Notes under the pieces: generated by a model
Databases searched by the model: none
What the model was told of the DNA's origin: nothing
What the model saw: the letters and a program-made list of their open reading frames with translations, nothing else
Shown: piece by piece, positions 43,849-52,376 of the stretch
Layout of the letters: each line of letters opens with the position of its first letter
Position numbering within the stretch: the stretch's first letter is position 1
Made by a program: the position numbers and the translations under genes
DNA from: Syntrophorhabdus sp. PtaB.Bin047
GTDB taxonomy: Bacteria; Desulfobacterota; Syntrophorhabdia; Syntrophorhabdales; Syntrophorhabdaceae
Length of the DNA stretch: 64,000 bases
Reading direction: 5' to 3'
Assembly: GCA_002067235.1 (NCBI GenBank)
Contig: MVQP01000004.1
Span: 1-64,000, forward strand

Positions 43849-46167
43849 ATGGATCAACAGGAACTGCGCAAGCGGGAAGAGAGGTGCATTGAGGACGAGC
43901 CTCCCTGGTGTTCGGCCGCCTGTCCCCTGCACGTCGATGCCCGCGCCTTTATCGGGCACCTGGCGCGGAATGACGCGGCGGAGGCGCTCAATGTCCTGCA
44001 CAGGACCATGCCTCTGCCCAACATCCTGGGCCGCATCTGTGATGCCCCCTGCGAGACGTTCTGCAAGCGTTCGCAGGCGGGAGAGGCCATCCGCATCGGC
44101 GCCCTGGAGCGTTCTTGCGTGTGCCAGGATGCCAGGCCCCGGAAACTGTTCGTACTGCCGCCCCGGGGCAAGCGCGTCGCCATAGGCGGCAGCGGCCTCA
44201 GCAGCCTCGCCGTGGCCTGGGACTGTCTGCGGAAGGGATACGGAGTCCGCATCTTCGAGGCGGGGGAGAGACCGGGGGAGGAGCTGGCCCTTTGCCACCC
44301 GGACCTTCTGCCCCGGAGCGTCGTTGATGAGGAAATAGCCTTTCTCATGAAACTGGGTATGGAGGTGGAGACAGGCGCCGCCACGCACCGGCCGGAGTTT
44401 CTGGAGCGGTGCCTCGAGACCTTTGATGCCGTCTACCTGGGTCTCGACTGCCTGCCCGGCGGTGCCTGGGGTCTCGAAAGGGACGACTCCGGAGGCATAC
44501 GGGTCGAGCCGGGGACGCAGAGGACAAGCCGCGAAGGGGTCTTTGCGGGCGGGCTGCCCCGTGAGGGCCGCGTGTCGCCCGTCTGGCAGGCGGCCGAAGG
44601 GCGCTTCGCTGCCAATTCCATCGACCGCCACATCCAGAGGGTGTCTCTTACCGCGGGACGGGAAAAGGAAGGGCCGTCATCGACGCGCCTCTATACCAGC
44701 ATCGCCGGCGTCATCCCTCTGCCCGCCGTGAAGGCGGCGGACCCCCTTAAGGGTTATTCCGGCGAGGAGGCCCTCCACGAGGCCCGGCGGTGTCTGCAGT
44801 GCCGGTGCCTGGAGTGTGTGAAGGTCTGCGTTTACCTGGAACGGTTCGGCGCATATCCCAGGAAATATGCCAGGGAGATCTACAATAACGAATCCATCGT
44901 GATGGGGGCGCACCAGGCGAACAGGCTCATCAATTCCTGCAGTCTCTGCGGGCTCTGTGAGGCGGTCTGCCCCGAAGACTTCGCGATGCAGGACCTTTGT
45001 CTCGAGGCGCGCCGGAGCATGGTGGAAAGGGGCAAGATGCCCCCGTCGGCCCACGAGTTTGCCCTTGAGGACATGGCCGTGAGCTTAAGCGACCGCTTTG
45101 CCCTCGCCCGTCATGAACCAGGCCTTGAGACCAGCGCCCTGGCCTTCTTCCCGGGCTGCCAGCTTGCGGGCTCTCAACCGGACAAGGTCATCGCCGTGTA
45201 TGAGTACCTGAGATCCGCACTTACGGGAGGGGTCGGGCTGGTGCTGGGATGCTGCGCGGCCCCGGCCTGGTGGGCCGGCTCAAAGGCGCGCTTCGATGAG
45301 GGTATGGAGGCGCTGCGGGGCCAATGGAACAGCCTCGGAAGTCCGAAACTGATCCTTGCCTGTTCCACATGTCTTCAGCTGCTCAGGGAGCATCTGCCGG
45401 AGGTTCCCGCAGTCTCCCTGTGGACGGTACTCGACGAGACGGGAGGGCCCATCCCGCCCGGGATCTCCTGTGAGCGGCACCTCGTTGTTCACGATCCCTG
45501 TACGACGAGGACGGAACCGGGCGTTCAGGCGTCAGTCCGGCATGTGTTGGGCCGGCTGGGGGTCCGCGTCGGGGAACTGGAGCTTGGCCGGGGGAAGACC
45601 GAATGCTGCGGCTTCGGGGGGCTCCAGCAGAATGCCAACCCGGAGATCGCCCGTGAAACGGCACGCGTGAGGGCCAGAAGGAGCGAGGAGGATTACCTGG
45701 CCTACTGCGCCATGTGCCGTGACAGGCTGGCGTCTGCGGGCAAACGGGTGCTCCATCTGCTGGATCTGCTCTTCCCGGACCGACAGGTCCCGGATCCGGC
45801 GGTCCGCAAGGATCCCGGCTGGTCACAGCGGCAGGAGAACCGGTGGCGGCTGAAAGAGCGTCTGCTGAAAGAGCTTTGGTCCGAAGAGGAGCCCCCGAAG
45901 AGGACAGGGCACGGAGAGATCAGATTACAGATAAGGCCGGAGGTGCGCAGGCTCCTGGAAGAGCGCCGCATCCTCGACGAAGACCTGCAACGGGTCATTC
46001 ATCACGCGGAATCGAGCGGAGAGAAGTTCCGCCATCCCGGGACGGGCCGCCTCAAGGCCTCCTTCAAACCGCGCAAGGTCACCTTCTGGGTCGAGTATGA
46101 GAGGTGTGCCGAAGGGTTCGTCATCCACAACGCCTACAGTCATCGCATGGAAGTGACGGTCTCATGA
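43849..46167 (+). CDS. Multi-domain flavin, [4Fe-4S] and CCG electron-transfer protein
   Basis: A 772-residue fusion. Residues about 15-75 are a GltD-like dicluster domain (WCSAACPLH, ICDAPCETFCKR). About 105-290 is a pyridine-nucleotide-disulfide oxidoreductase-like Rossmann part (VAIGGSGLSSLAVAWDCL). About 315-400 holds two clusters (CLQCRCLECVKVC, CSLCGLCEAVCP). About 425-625 carries HdrB/GlpC-type CCG motifs (FFPGCQLAGS, GCCAAPAWWAG, CGFGG, CAMCRDRL). A C-terminal domain of about 100 residues is unrecognised. I recall similar proteins encoded beside Mop enzymes in sulfate reducers. It likely accepts electrons from aldehyde oxidation; partner unknown. Confidence 0.85.
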   Translation: MDQQELRKREERCIEDEPPWCSAACPLHVDARAFIGHLARNDAAEALNVLHRTMPLPNILGRICDAPCETFCKRSQAGEAIRIGALERSCVCQDARPRKLFVLPPRGKRVAIGGSGLSSLAVAWDCLRKGYGVRIFEAGERPGEELALCHPDLLPRSVVDEEIAFLMKLGMEVETGAATHRPEFLERCLETFDAVYLGLDCLPGGAWGLERDDSGGIRVEPGTQRTSREGVFAGGLPREGRVSPVWQAAEGRFAANSIDRHIQRVSLTAGREKEGPSSTRLYTSIAGVIPLPAVKAADPLKGYSGEEALHEARRCLQCRCLECVKVCVYLERFGAYPRKYAREIYNNESIVMGAHQANRLINSCSLCGLCEAVCPEDFAMQDLCLEARRSMVERGKMPPSAHEFALEDMAVSLSDRFALARHEPGLETSALAFFPGCQLAGSQPDKVIAVYEYLRSALTGGVGLVLGCCAAPAWWAGSKARFDEGMEALRGQWNSLGSPKLILACSTCLQLLREHLPEVPAVSLWTVLDETGGPIPPGISCERHLVVHDPCTTRTEPGVQASVRHVLGRLGVRVGELELGRGKTECCGFGGLQQNANPEIARETARVRARRSEEDYLAYCAMCRDRLASAGKRVLHLLDLLFPDRQVPDPAVRKDPGWSQRQENRWRLKERLLKELWSEEEPPKRTGHGEIRLQIRPEVRRLLEERRILDEDLQRVIHHAESSGEKFRHPGTGRLKASFKPRKVTFWVEYERCAEGFVIHNAYSHRMEVTVS

Positions 46168-46376
46168 ACGGTGGAGAAAAAGGACAGGACGAACTGAAAT
46201 GGCAATGTCAGCGATGCGGGCGCGACCTGGTCATGGGACCCGTCACCGTCACCTACATGGGAAACCGCTTCACCACCGACCTGCCCCATTGCCCCTCCTG
46301 CGGGATGGTCCTCATCTCCGAGGAGACCGCCCTCGGCAAGATGGCGCAGGTGGAGCAGATGCTGGAAGACAAGTGA
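46164..46376 (+). CDS. Small two-CxxC zinc-ribbon or redox protein (DVU_1557-like)
   Basis: A 70-residue protein with CQRCGRDL and CPSCGMVLI, four cysteines that could bind zinc or a rubredoxin-type iron. The intervening VTVTYMGNRFTTDLP is hydrophobic-beta in character. It overlaps the preceding gene by four bases (ATGA), so the three genes 41012-46376 form a unit. From memory the equivalent position in Desulfovibrio vulgaris is a named redox family, DVU_1557. Function is not established. Confidence 0.75.
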   Translation: MNGGEKGQDELKWQCQRCGRDLVMGPVTVTYMGNRFTTDLPHCPSCGMVLISEETALGKMAQVEQMLEDK

Positions 46377-46404
46377 CAGCGACAAGACGGAAGGCGACGG
46401 TCCT

Positions 46405-46431
46405 TTAAGTATTCGGATTGCCTGCCGAGAA
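46405..46431 (+). promoter_or_regulatory. Sigma-28 (FliA)-type promoter before the chemoreceptor
   Basis: TTAAGTAT (46405-46412), exactly 11 bases, then GCCGAGAA (46424-46431). Against the known consensus TAAAGTTT-N11-GCCGATAA this is 6 of 8 and 7 of 8 matches with correct spacing. It lies about 110 bases before the chemoreceptor ATG. Confidence 0.65.
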
Positions 46432-46543
46432 CATTCTAGTACGACGCGCAACCATCTCCGAGGCTTCATAAGGTCGTACGAAAGGACTTCTCCTCAGCGC
46501 GATGGGTGTGCGTAGCGATTATCAACGAGGAGGAACCCTTGGG

Positions 46544-48151
46544 ATGAGATTACATGATCTGAAGATAGGCAAACGACTGGCGATCGGGTATGCGATCCTG
46601 TTCTGCATCATCGCCGTGCTGTGCGTCATAAGCTTCAACAACCTGACCAACACGGACAGACGTGTGGACGAGATCACGGAAGTGAGCTTCCAGAAGGCCA
46701 CACTCGCCAGTTCCGTGCTCGCAAACCTCCTGGTCATTAACAAGGACCAGGCGAAGGCGGTCTACACCAGGGACAAGTCCGTCCTCCAGGGGGCCGCGGA
46801 GAGGAGAAAAGCCTACCAGGCGGACCTTGAGAAGCTCGAGAAGATGGAGACGAGCAAAGAGGGCAAGGACATCATCGCCCGGTACAGGGCGGGTGCCGCC
46901 GAGGCGCGGGAGATCAACGGGAAGATGAACAAGGCCATCGACGAGGGCAATTGGGACGAGGCCCTCAAGTTCATGAAGATGAAGGCCGATCCGCCGCCCT
47001 ACATGAAGACCGTCGATGAGCTCATCAAATTCCAGGTGGACGGTGTGCAGAAGAAGTACAGGGAGATCCGCGAGGCGAACAGGAACCTCAAGTTCGCCCT
47101 CGTCATCGCCGGGATCATCGGCCTTGCCCTTTGCGTCTTCGTGAGTGTTGTCACCACGAGGAGCATCATCAATCCCATCCGGAAGAACATCGAGACGGCA
47201 AAGACCCTTGCCGACGGCAACCTGGCGGTGCAGGTGGCGGCGGGGCGCGGCGACGAGTTCGGCGACGAGGCCGAGGCATTCAGGACCATGGTCGACAAGT
47301 GGCAGAGGCTGATCTCGGGCGTCAAGGGCTCCGCCGCGAGCGTTGCCTCCGCGAGCCACCAGTTGAGCGCGAGCGCCGAGCAGCTGTCGCGGGGTGCTTC
47401 GGCACAGGTCGAGCGGACCATCCAGGTGTCGACGGCGTCGGAGGAGATGTCGCAGGCATCTCTCGACATAGCAAAGAGCACGTCCAACATCTCCGATTCC
47501 GCGAAAGACATGCTTTCCACCGCCGAGAAGGGAAGCGCCATTGTCAATAAGTCCGTTTATGAGGTGAGGGAGATAGCGGAGACGGTAAAGAAGTCCTCCG
47601 AGTTCGTGAAGGCCCTCGGGGACCAGTCCGAGGAGATCGGAAAGATCGTGAACGTGATCAACGACATAGCGGACCAGACCAACCTTCTCGCCCTCAACGC
47701 CGCCATAGAGGCCGCGCGGGCCGGCGAGGCGGGCCGGGGTTTCGCGGTCGTCGCCGACGAGGTCAAGAAGCTTGCCGAGAGAACCAGCAAGTCCACCCAG
47801 GAGATAGCAGGGATGGTGACATCCATAAAGGAGGGTGTCGACGGGGCCGTCGGCTCCATGGGAGAGGTCACCGAGAAGGTGGCGACAGGCGTGGAGCTCT
47901 CCAATGAGGCCGGCACTGCCCTCAATGAGATAGTGGGGAGCGCCTCCAACCTTCAGTCCATGCTGCACCAGATAGCCGCCGCAATCGAGGAGATGAACTC
48001 CACGACCGCCGAGATCGCGAAGGACATAGAACAGGTCGCGCTGGTCACGAAGGAATCCTCGAGCACCGCGGAGCAGGTGACCCAGGCCGCTCTCGAACTC
48101 TCCACGCTTTCGGTGTCGCTGGAGGGTGCGGTGTCGGAGTTCAAGGTGTGA
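46544..48151 (+). CDS. Methyl-accepting chemotaxis protein
   Basis: A 535-residue chemoreceptor. TM1 is near residues 14-34 ([20 protein letters not shown]), followed by a periplasmic four-helix-bundle sensor to about residue 185, TM2 ([20 protein letters not shown]), a HAMP domain ([18 protein letters not shown]) and the signalling coiled coil. The hairpin tip [34 protein letters not shown] spans positions 377 onward in two pieces. There is no C-terminal CheR-docking pentapeptide. Start ATG 46544 follows GAGGAGGAA. A sigma-28 promoter and a terminator frame it as a monocistron. Confidence 0.95.
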   Translation: MRLHDLKIGKRLAIGYAILFCIIAVLCVISFNNLTNTDRRVDEITEVSFQKATLASSVLANLLVINKDQAKAVYTRDKSVLQGAAERRKAYQADLEKLEKMETSKEGKDIIARYRAGAAEAREINGKMNKAIDEGNWDEALKFMKMKADPPPYMKTVDELIKFQVDGVQKKYREIREANRNLKFALVIAGIIGLALCVFVSVVTTRSIINPIRKNIETAKTLADGNLAVQVAAGRGDEFGDEAEAFRTMVDKWQRLISGVKGSAASVASASHQLSASAEQLSRGASAQVERTIQVSTASEEMSQASLDIAKSTSNISDSAKDMLSTAEKGSAIVNKSVYEVREIAETVKKSSEFVKALGDQSEEIGKIVNVINDIADQTNLLALNAAIEAARAGEAGRGFAVVADEVKKLAERTSKSTQEIAGMVTSIKEGVDGAVGSMGEVTEKVATGVELSNEAGTALNEIVGSASNLQSMLHQIAAAIEEMNSTTAEIAKDIEQVALVTKESSSTAEQVTQAALELSTLSVSLEGAVSEFKV

Positions 48152-48179
48152 GGGGATTTACGGCGTAAAGGCTGTCTCA

Positions 48180-48240
48180 CGCCCCTTCGTCGCCCGGAGC
48201 TCCTCACTGGAGGCAACGGAGGAGAAGAAAAGAAAAAGAC
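48180..48240. repeat. Dispersed repeat word, copy 2, after the chemoreceptor
   Basis: CGCCCCTTCGTCGC followed by GGAGCTCCTCACTGGAGG and a purine-rich run GGAGAAGAAAAGAAAAAG. It shares CGCCCSTTCGTCGC and AGCTCCTC with the copy at 40541, which also begins just after a stop codon. Confidence 0.55.
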
Positions 48241-48242
48241 CA

Positions 48243-48285
48243 CCCCGTGGTCCCGGCACCCGCCGGGAGCACGGGGCATTTTCGT
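48243..48285 (+). terminator. Terminator-like hairpin after the chemoreceptor
   Basis: CCCCGTG (48243-48249) pairs with CACGGGG (48270-48276), with an inner CCCGGC/GCCGGG stem, followed by CATTTTC. The T-run is short. Confidence 0.65.
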
Positions 48286-48314
48286 CCTGACCCCCCCGAT
48301 ATGCCCGGGATGGG

Positions 48315-48343
48315 TTGTTTTTTCCCTGGCGGCATGCTAGAGA
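48315..48343 (+). promoter_or_regulatory. Weak promoter candidate for the acyl-CoA synthetase pair
   Basis: TTGTTT (48315-48320), 17-base spacer, TAGAGA (48338-48343), 43 bases before the ATG at 48386. Matches are only partial. Confidence 0.3.
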
Positions 48344-48385
48344 ATAGTGGGGATGTCATTCGATCTGTTAACGGGGGGGGGTTGT

Positions 48386-49801
48386 ATGATAAATGAGAAG
48401 CTTGCCCGGCTCTTTTCTCCCGCCTCCGTCGCGGTCATCGGGGCGTCCAACAGTTTCGACAAGCTCGGTTATCACGTGATGAAAAGCCTCGTCGGCAATT
48501 ACCGGGGGAGGATATTCCCGGTGAATCCCAGAGGCGAGAAGGTCTGGGGTCTCTTATCGTATCCTTCGCTGGAGGCGATACCCGGCGTTGTGGATCTGGC
48601 GGTCATCGCCGTGCCCGCGGGCATGGTGGCTGAGACGCTGCACGCGTGCGGTCGCAAGGGCATAAGCGGCGTGGTGCTTATTACCGCCGGTTTCAAGGAG
48701 ATCGAGGACCCCGGCGGCGCCTCCCTCGAGGAAGAGATCAAGGATATCGCCGGCCGGTACGGCCTGCCGATCATCGGCCCCAATACCTTCGGCTTCGTCA
48801 ACCTCAGCTCCTCGGTGAATGCCTCGTTCACGTCGGAATTCTCGAGGATAGAGAAGGGCGGTGTGGCGCTCGTCAGCCAGAGTGGAGGCATCTGCCACCT
48901 CTGCGGCTTTCTCGCCATCGAACAGAGGGTGGCCATGTCGAAGCTCATGAGCCTCGGCAACCGCTGTAATGTTGATTTCCCGGAGCTTCTGACGTACCTC
49001 GTCAACGAGGACGACTCCACGAAGGTGATCGCCCTGTACATAGAAGGGCTTGATGAGCCGAGAAGGCTTCTCGACGTCGCGAGGTTGTTCAGGGGAAGGA
49101 AGCCCATCATCGCCCTGAAGGCCGGCAAGAGCGAAAAGGGTGACAGCGCGAGCCGGTTCCACACCGGGTCTCTTGCAGGGAACCACGCGATCTGGAAAGG
49201 CGCCCTGCGCCAGGCGGGCATCCTCATGGTCGCCACGGCGGAAGAACTCCTCGATACGGCAAAGGCCATCGATTCGTGCCCGCTGCCGCGGGGGGCACGC
49301 GTCGCCGTCCTCTCCGGTCAGGCGGGTCCCGGGATGATCGCCTCCGACGCGCTTGAGCCCTGCGGGCTCAGCCTGTCGAGCTTCTCGGAAGAGACGCAGC
49401 GAAGGATCAATGACCTCCTGCCGCCCATCGCCATCCGCACGAACCCCGTGGACATGGGGCCTGCGTGGTACAATCCCGGGAACATCATCGAGATACTGAA
49501 GGCGGTCCTCGATGACAACGGAACGGACGGTGTTATTTTTCTTGCCATGTACGCGTCGGCGAACCTCAAGCTGGCGGAAGGGATGGTCGAATACATGAAG
49601 GCGGTCGACCCTTTCAGGAAGCCCGTCATCGGCTGTTTCACCGCTCCTCCCGGCATATGGGACGGACCGATAGGGGCGCTGGACAGGAGGAAGGGGATCG
49701 CGATCCTTCCCACGCCGGAGCGGGCCGCCAGGGCCATGGCCAACCTGTGGAAGGTGAGCGCGCTTACGAACGCGAAGGGGGTGAGGACATGGGACCGTTG
49801 A
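48386..49801 (+). CDS. ADP-forming acyl-CoA synthetase, alpha subunit
   Basis: Converts acyl-CoA, ADP and phosphate to acid, CoA and ATP, or the reverse. The 471-residue protein has the CoA-binding domain (SPASVAVIGASNSFDKLGY), two succinyl-CoA synthetase-like domains with VSQSGGICHLCGFLA and GNRCNVDFPELLTYL, and RFHTGSLAGNH, which carries the His expected to be phosphorylated. Start ATG 48386 is chosen for the family N-terminus. It overlaps the beta subunit gene by 13 bases. The substrate may be acetyl-CoA, aryl-CoA or another acyl-CoA. Confidence 0.9.
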   Translation: MINEKLARLFSPASVAVIGASNSFDKLGYHVMKSLVGNYRGRIFPVNPRGEKVWGLLSYPSLEAIPGVVDLAVIAVPAGMVAETLHACGRKGISGVVLITAGFKEIEDPGGASLEEEIKDIAGRYGLPIIGPNTFGFVNLSSSVNASFTSEFSRIEKGGVALVSQSGGICHLCGFLAIEQRVAMSKLMSLGNRCNVDFPELLTYLVNEDDSTKVIALYIEGLDEPRRLLDVARLFRGRKPIIALKAGKSEKGDSASRFHTGSLAGNHAIWKGALRQAGILMVATAEELLDTAKAIDSCPLPRGARVAVLSGQAGPGMIASDALEPCGLSLSSFSEETQRRINDLLPPIAIRTNPVDMGPAWYNPGNIIEILKAVLDDNGTDGVIFLAMYASANLKLAEGMVEYMKAVDPFRKPVIGCFTAPPGIWDGPIGALDRRKGIAILPTPERAARAMANLWKVSALTNAKGVRTWDR

Positions 49802-50436
49802 TGCTCTCCGTGGATGCCGTGACGTTCCTTGAGAAGGAGGGGCTCCCCGTCCTCAAGAGCATCCTTGCGGCGGGCGAGGACGAGGCCGCCGTGAGGGCGG
49901 CTCAGATAGGCTTCCCGGTTGCGCTCAAGATCTCCTCTCCGGATGTGGTGCACAAGACGGAGGCCGGCGGCATACGGGTATCCCTCAAGGACGCCGCCGA
50001 GGTGAGGCAGGCGTTCAGGGAAATGGTCGGCGCTTTCACCTCCGTTAACCCCGGAAGGAGGCTCGATGGCGTCATGGTGCAGGAGCAGGGGTCCGGTGCC
50101 GAGGTGATCGTGGGCATGCTCACCGACCCGCAGTTCGGCCCCGTTCTCATGTGCGGACTTGGAGGCGTTTTCGTGGAAGCGATGAAGGACGTGTCTTTCA
50201 GGCTCGTCCCGATAGAGCGCCGGGACGCAAGGGAGATGCTGGAAGAGCTGAAGGGATATGAAGCGCTCGTCAACCCCCGGAGCGGATCCATCGATCTTCC
50301 GGCGCTAGAGGACTTTCTGTTCAGGATCTCGACCTTTCTTGAAGACCATCCGGAGGTCCGGGAGATGGACCTCAACCCCGTGTTCGTCACCTCACGCGGT
50401 GTCAGGATCTGCGATGCCAGAATAAAAACAGGTTGA
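49789..50436 (+). CDS. ADP-forming acyl-CoA synthetase, beta subunit (ATP-grasp)
   Basis: The 215-residue ATP-grasp partner of the preceding gene. It has the family pattern FPVALKISSPDVVHKTEAGGIRVSL split near residue 40-64, MVQEQGSGAEVIVGMLTDPQFGPVLMCGLGGVFVE and the C-terminal EMDLNPVFV. Size matches separate archaeal-type beta subunits of about 230 residues. ATG 49789 lies inside the alpha gene's end with GTGAGG upstream, suggesting translational coupling and 1:1 production. Confidence 0.9.
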   Translation: MGPLMLSVDAVTFLEKEGLPVLKSILAAGEDEAAVRAAQIGFPVALKISSPDVVHKTEAGGIRVSLKDAAEVRQAFREMVGAFTSVNPGRRLDGVMVQEQGSGAEVIVGMLTDPQFGPVLMCGLGGVFVEAMKDVSFRLVPIERRDAREMLEELKGYEALVNPRSGSIDLPALEDFLFRISTFLEDHPEVREMDLNPVFVTSRGVRICDARIKTG

Positions 50437-50542
50437 CGCCCCTTTTTTGCCTGCGCTATCCTTTTACGTTGCGGGTATGCGGCAGGCCGGGCGGACCGAC
50501 AGCTGCATACCCCTCCATGACAGCCATGATAGTGTTGCACGC

Positions 50543-52330
50543 ATGATCGCCAGGATCCCTCAACCATTCACCCCGCGACGCATAAAGCGTATCTGGACAG
50601 GTACGCTGCTGGGAATAGCGGTGGGCATCGTCTCGGGCCTCGGGGGTGTTGTCTTCAACTGGGCGATCAAGACGGGCACGAAGTTCTTCACCCATGACCT
50701 CATCCTGTATCTCACGCCCGGTCACATGCCTGACCTCACCTTTCTCGGTTTCCCTTTCAGTCGATGGATGATGCTCTGGATCCCCGCGCTCGGGGGGCTC
50801 ATGTCGGGTTTTATCGTGTTCCGCTTTGCCCCGGAGGCGGAGGGGCATGGCACGGACGCCATGATCGACAGCTTCCACAGGAAGAAGGGACTTGTGCGCA
50901 AGCGAGTGCCGGCGATCAAGACACTGGCCTCGGCCATCACGATAGCGTCGGGAGGGTCGGCGGGAAAGGAGGGACCCATCGCCCAGATCGGGTCGGGGTT
51001 CGGGTCCATACTCGCCTCCGCTCTCAAGCTCAGTGAAAGGGAGCGGCGCATGCTGCTCCTTGCCGGGGCCGCGGGCGGGATAGGGGCCATATTCAAGGCG
51101 CCTCTGGGTGCCGCCCTCTTTGCGGCCGAGGTTCTCTACACCAGCGCCGAATTCGAATTCGAGGCGATTATCCCCTGCATCCTGTCCTCTGTCGTGGGTT
51201 TCATGGTCTTCACACTTTTTGACGGGACAGCGACGATCTTTACGACGCCCGCTTTCATGCTTGCGACACCCGTGCAATTGCCGTTCTATGCCGGACTGGG
51301 GCTTGTGTGTGCCGTCGCCGGCTATCTCTACGTCAATACGTTCTACGGAGCGAGGGACCGGTTCTTCAGGCGCCTCGACATGCCGAGATGGCTGAAGCCG
51401 GCCCTGGGGGGCCTTTTGCTCGGCGTACTTGCTTTCTTCCTGCCGGAGGTCCTCGCCGGGGGATATCAATGGATCCAGTCGGCCATCGACGGGCAACTTG
51501 CCGTCAGTCTCATGATCGCCCTTGTCTTCGGCAAGATCGTGGCCACCACGCTCACCATCAGTTCCGGCGGGAGCGGGGGGGTGTTCGCCCCGTCCCTTTT
51601 CATCGGTTCCATGCTCGGGGGTTTCTACGGGAACATCTGCGGGAGGATATTCCCGGAGATCGTGACCCAGCCGGCTGCCTTTGTCCTCGTCGGCATGGGA
51701 GGTTTCTTCGCGGGGGTGGCGAAGACCCCCATCGCCGCGCTCATCATGGTTGCCGAGATGACGGGGGGCTACAGCCTCATTCTTCCCATGATGATCGTCT
51801 CCGCCCTCGCGTATCTTCTTCTCGGGAGGACGACCCTCTACGAGAAGCAGGTAATGACACGCGTCGATTCCCCCGCTCACGTGGGGGACTACTCGGTGGA
51901 CATCATGGACCACCTCCTCGTAAGGGACGCGATAGTGCCGGGGAGGAAGATCGAGACCATCCCCGAGGAGATGGATCTCAAGGGCATGGTCGATCTCATG
52001 GTGGACTCCTACCAGCAGGATTTCCCCGTGGTCGACGGGAATGGCAGCCTTGTCGGGATTATCTCGATGACCGATCTTCGCACGGCCATGGCCGACTCCT
52101 CGCTCCAGCCCCTCGTTGTCGCGCGCGACATAGCGGTGACGGGGGTGACGGCGGTCACGCTGGAGGACTCCCTGAACACGGCCCTGCAGCTCATGGCTGA
52201 CGTGAACGTGCGGGAATTGCCGGTGGTGGAGAGAAGGGATCCCGGCAGGATCGTGTCGATGGTGAGCAGAAAGGACATCACCCGGGCATATCACAACGAG
52301 ATGGAACGCAGAAGCTCCCGCAGGACGTAA
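50543..52330 (+). CDS. ClC-family chloride channel/transporter with CBS pair
   Basis: A membrane protein of about 595 residues from ATG 50543. Selectivity-filter motifs are visible: SGGSAGKEGPIAQIGSG with the gating Glu in GKEGP, AAGGIGAIFKAPLGAALFAAEVL and SSGGSGGVFAPSLFIGSMLGG. Many hydrophobic helices precede residue 440, and the C-terminus carries two CBS domains (VVDGNGSLVGIISMTDLRTAM; VVERRDPGRIVSMVSRKDITRA). The frame is open upstream with ATG 50477 and TTG 50447; none has a clear ribosome binding site. Whether it is a channel or H+/Cl- exchanger is unclear. Confidence 0.9.
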   Translation: MIARIPQPFTPRRIKRIWTGTLLGIAVGIVSGLGGVVFNWAIKTGTKFFTHDLILYLTPGHMPDLTFLGFPFSRWMMLWIPALGGLMSGFIVFRFAPEAEGHGTDAMIDSFHRKKGLVRKRVPAIKTLASAITIASGGSAGKEGPIAQIGSGFGSILASALKLSERERRMLLLAGAAGGIGAIFKAPLGAALFAAEVLYTSAEFEFEAIIPCILSSVVGFMVFTLFDGTATIFTTPAFMLATPVQLPFYAGLGLVCAVAGYLYVNTFYGARDRFFRRLDMPRWLKPALGGLLLGVLAFFLPEVLAGGYQWIQSAIDGQLAVSLMIALVFGKIVATTLTISSGGSGGVFAPSLFIGSMLGGFYGNICGRIFPEIVTQPAAFVLVGMGGFFAGVAKTPIAALIMVAEMTGGYSLILPMMIVSALAYLLLGRTTLYEKQVMTRVDSPAHVGDYSVDIMDHLLVRDAIVPGRKIETIPEEMDLKGMVDLMVDSYQQDFPVVDGNGSLVGIISMTDLRTAMADSSLQPLVVARDIAVTGVTAVTLEDSLNTALQLMADVNVRELPVVERRDPGRIVSMVSRKDITRAYHNEMERRSSRRT

Positions 52331-52376
52331 GGGGCAGGGGATGCAGCCCGGGTTTGAGAAGGGGGGCGGACGAATG

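Noticed and set aside
46377-46543. Cyclic-di-GMP riboswitch in the chemoreceptor leader
   Set aside because: The conserved class I and II sequence blocks are not present; only the sigma-28-like promoter is seen.
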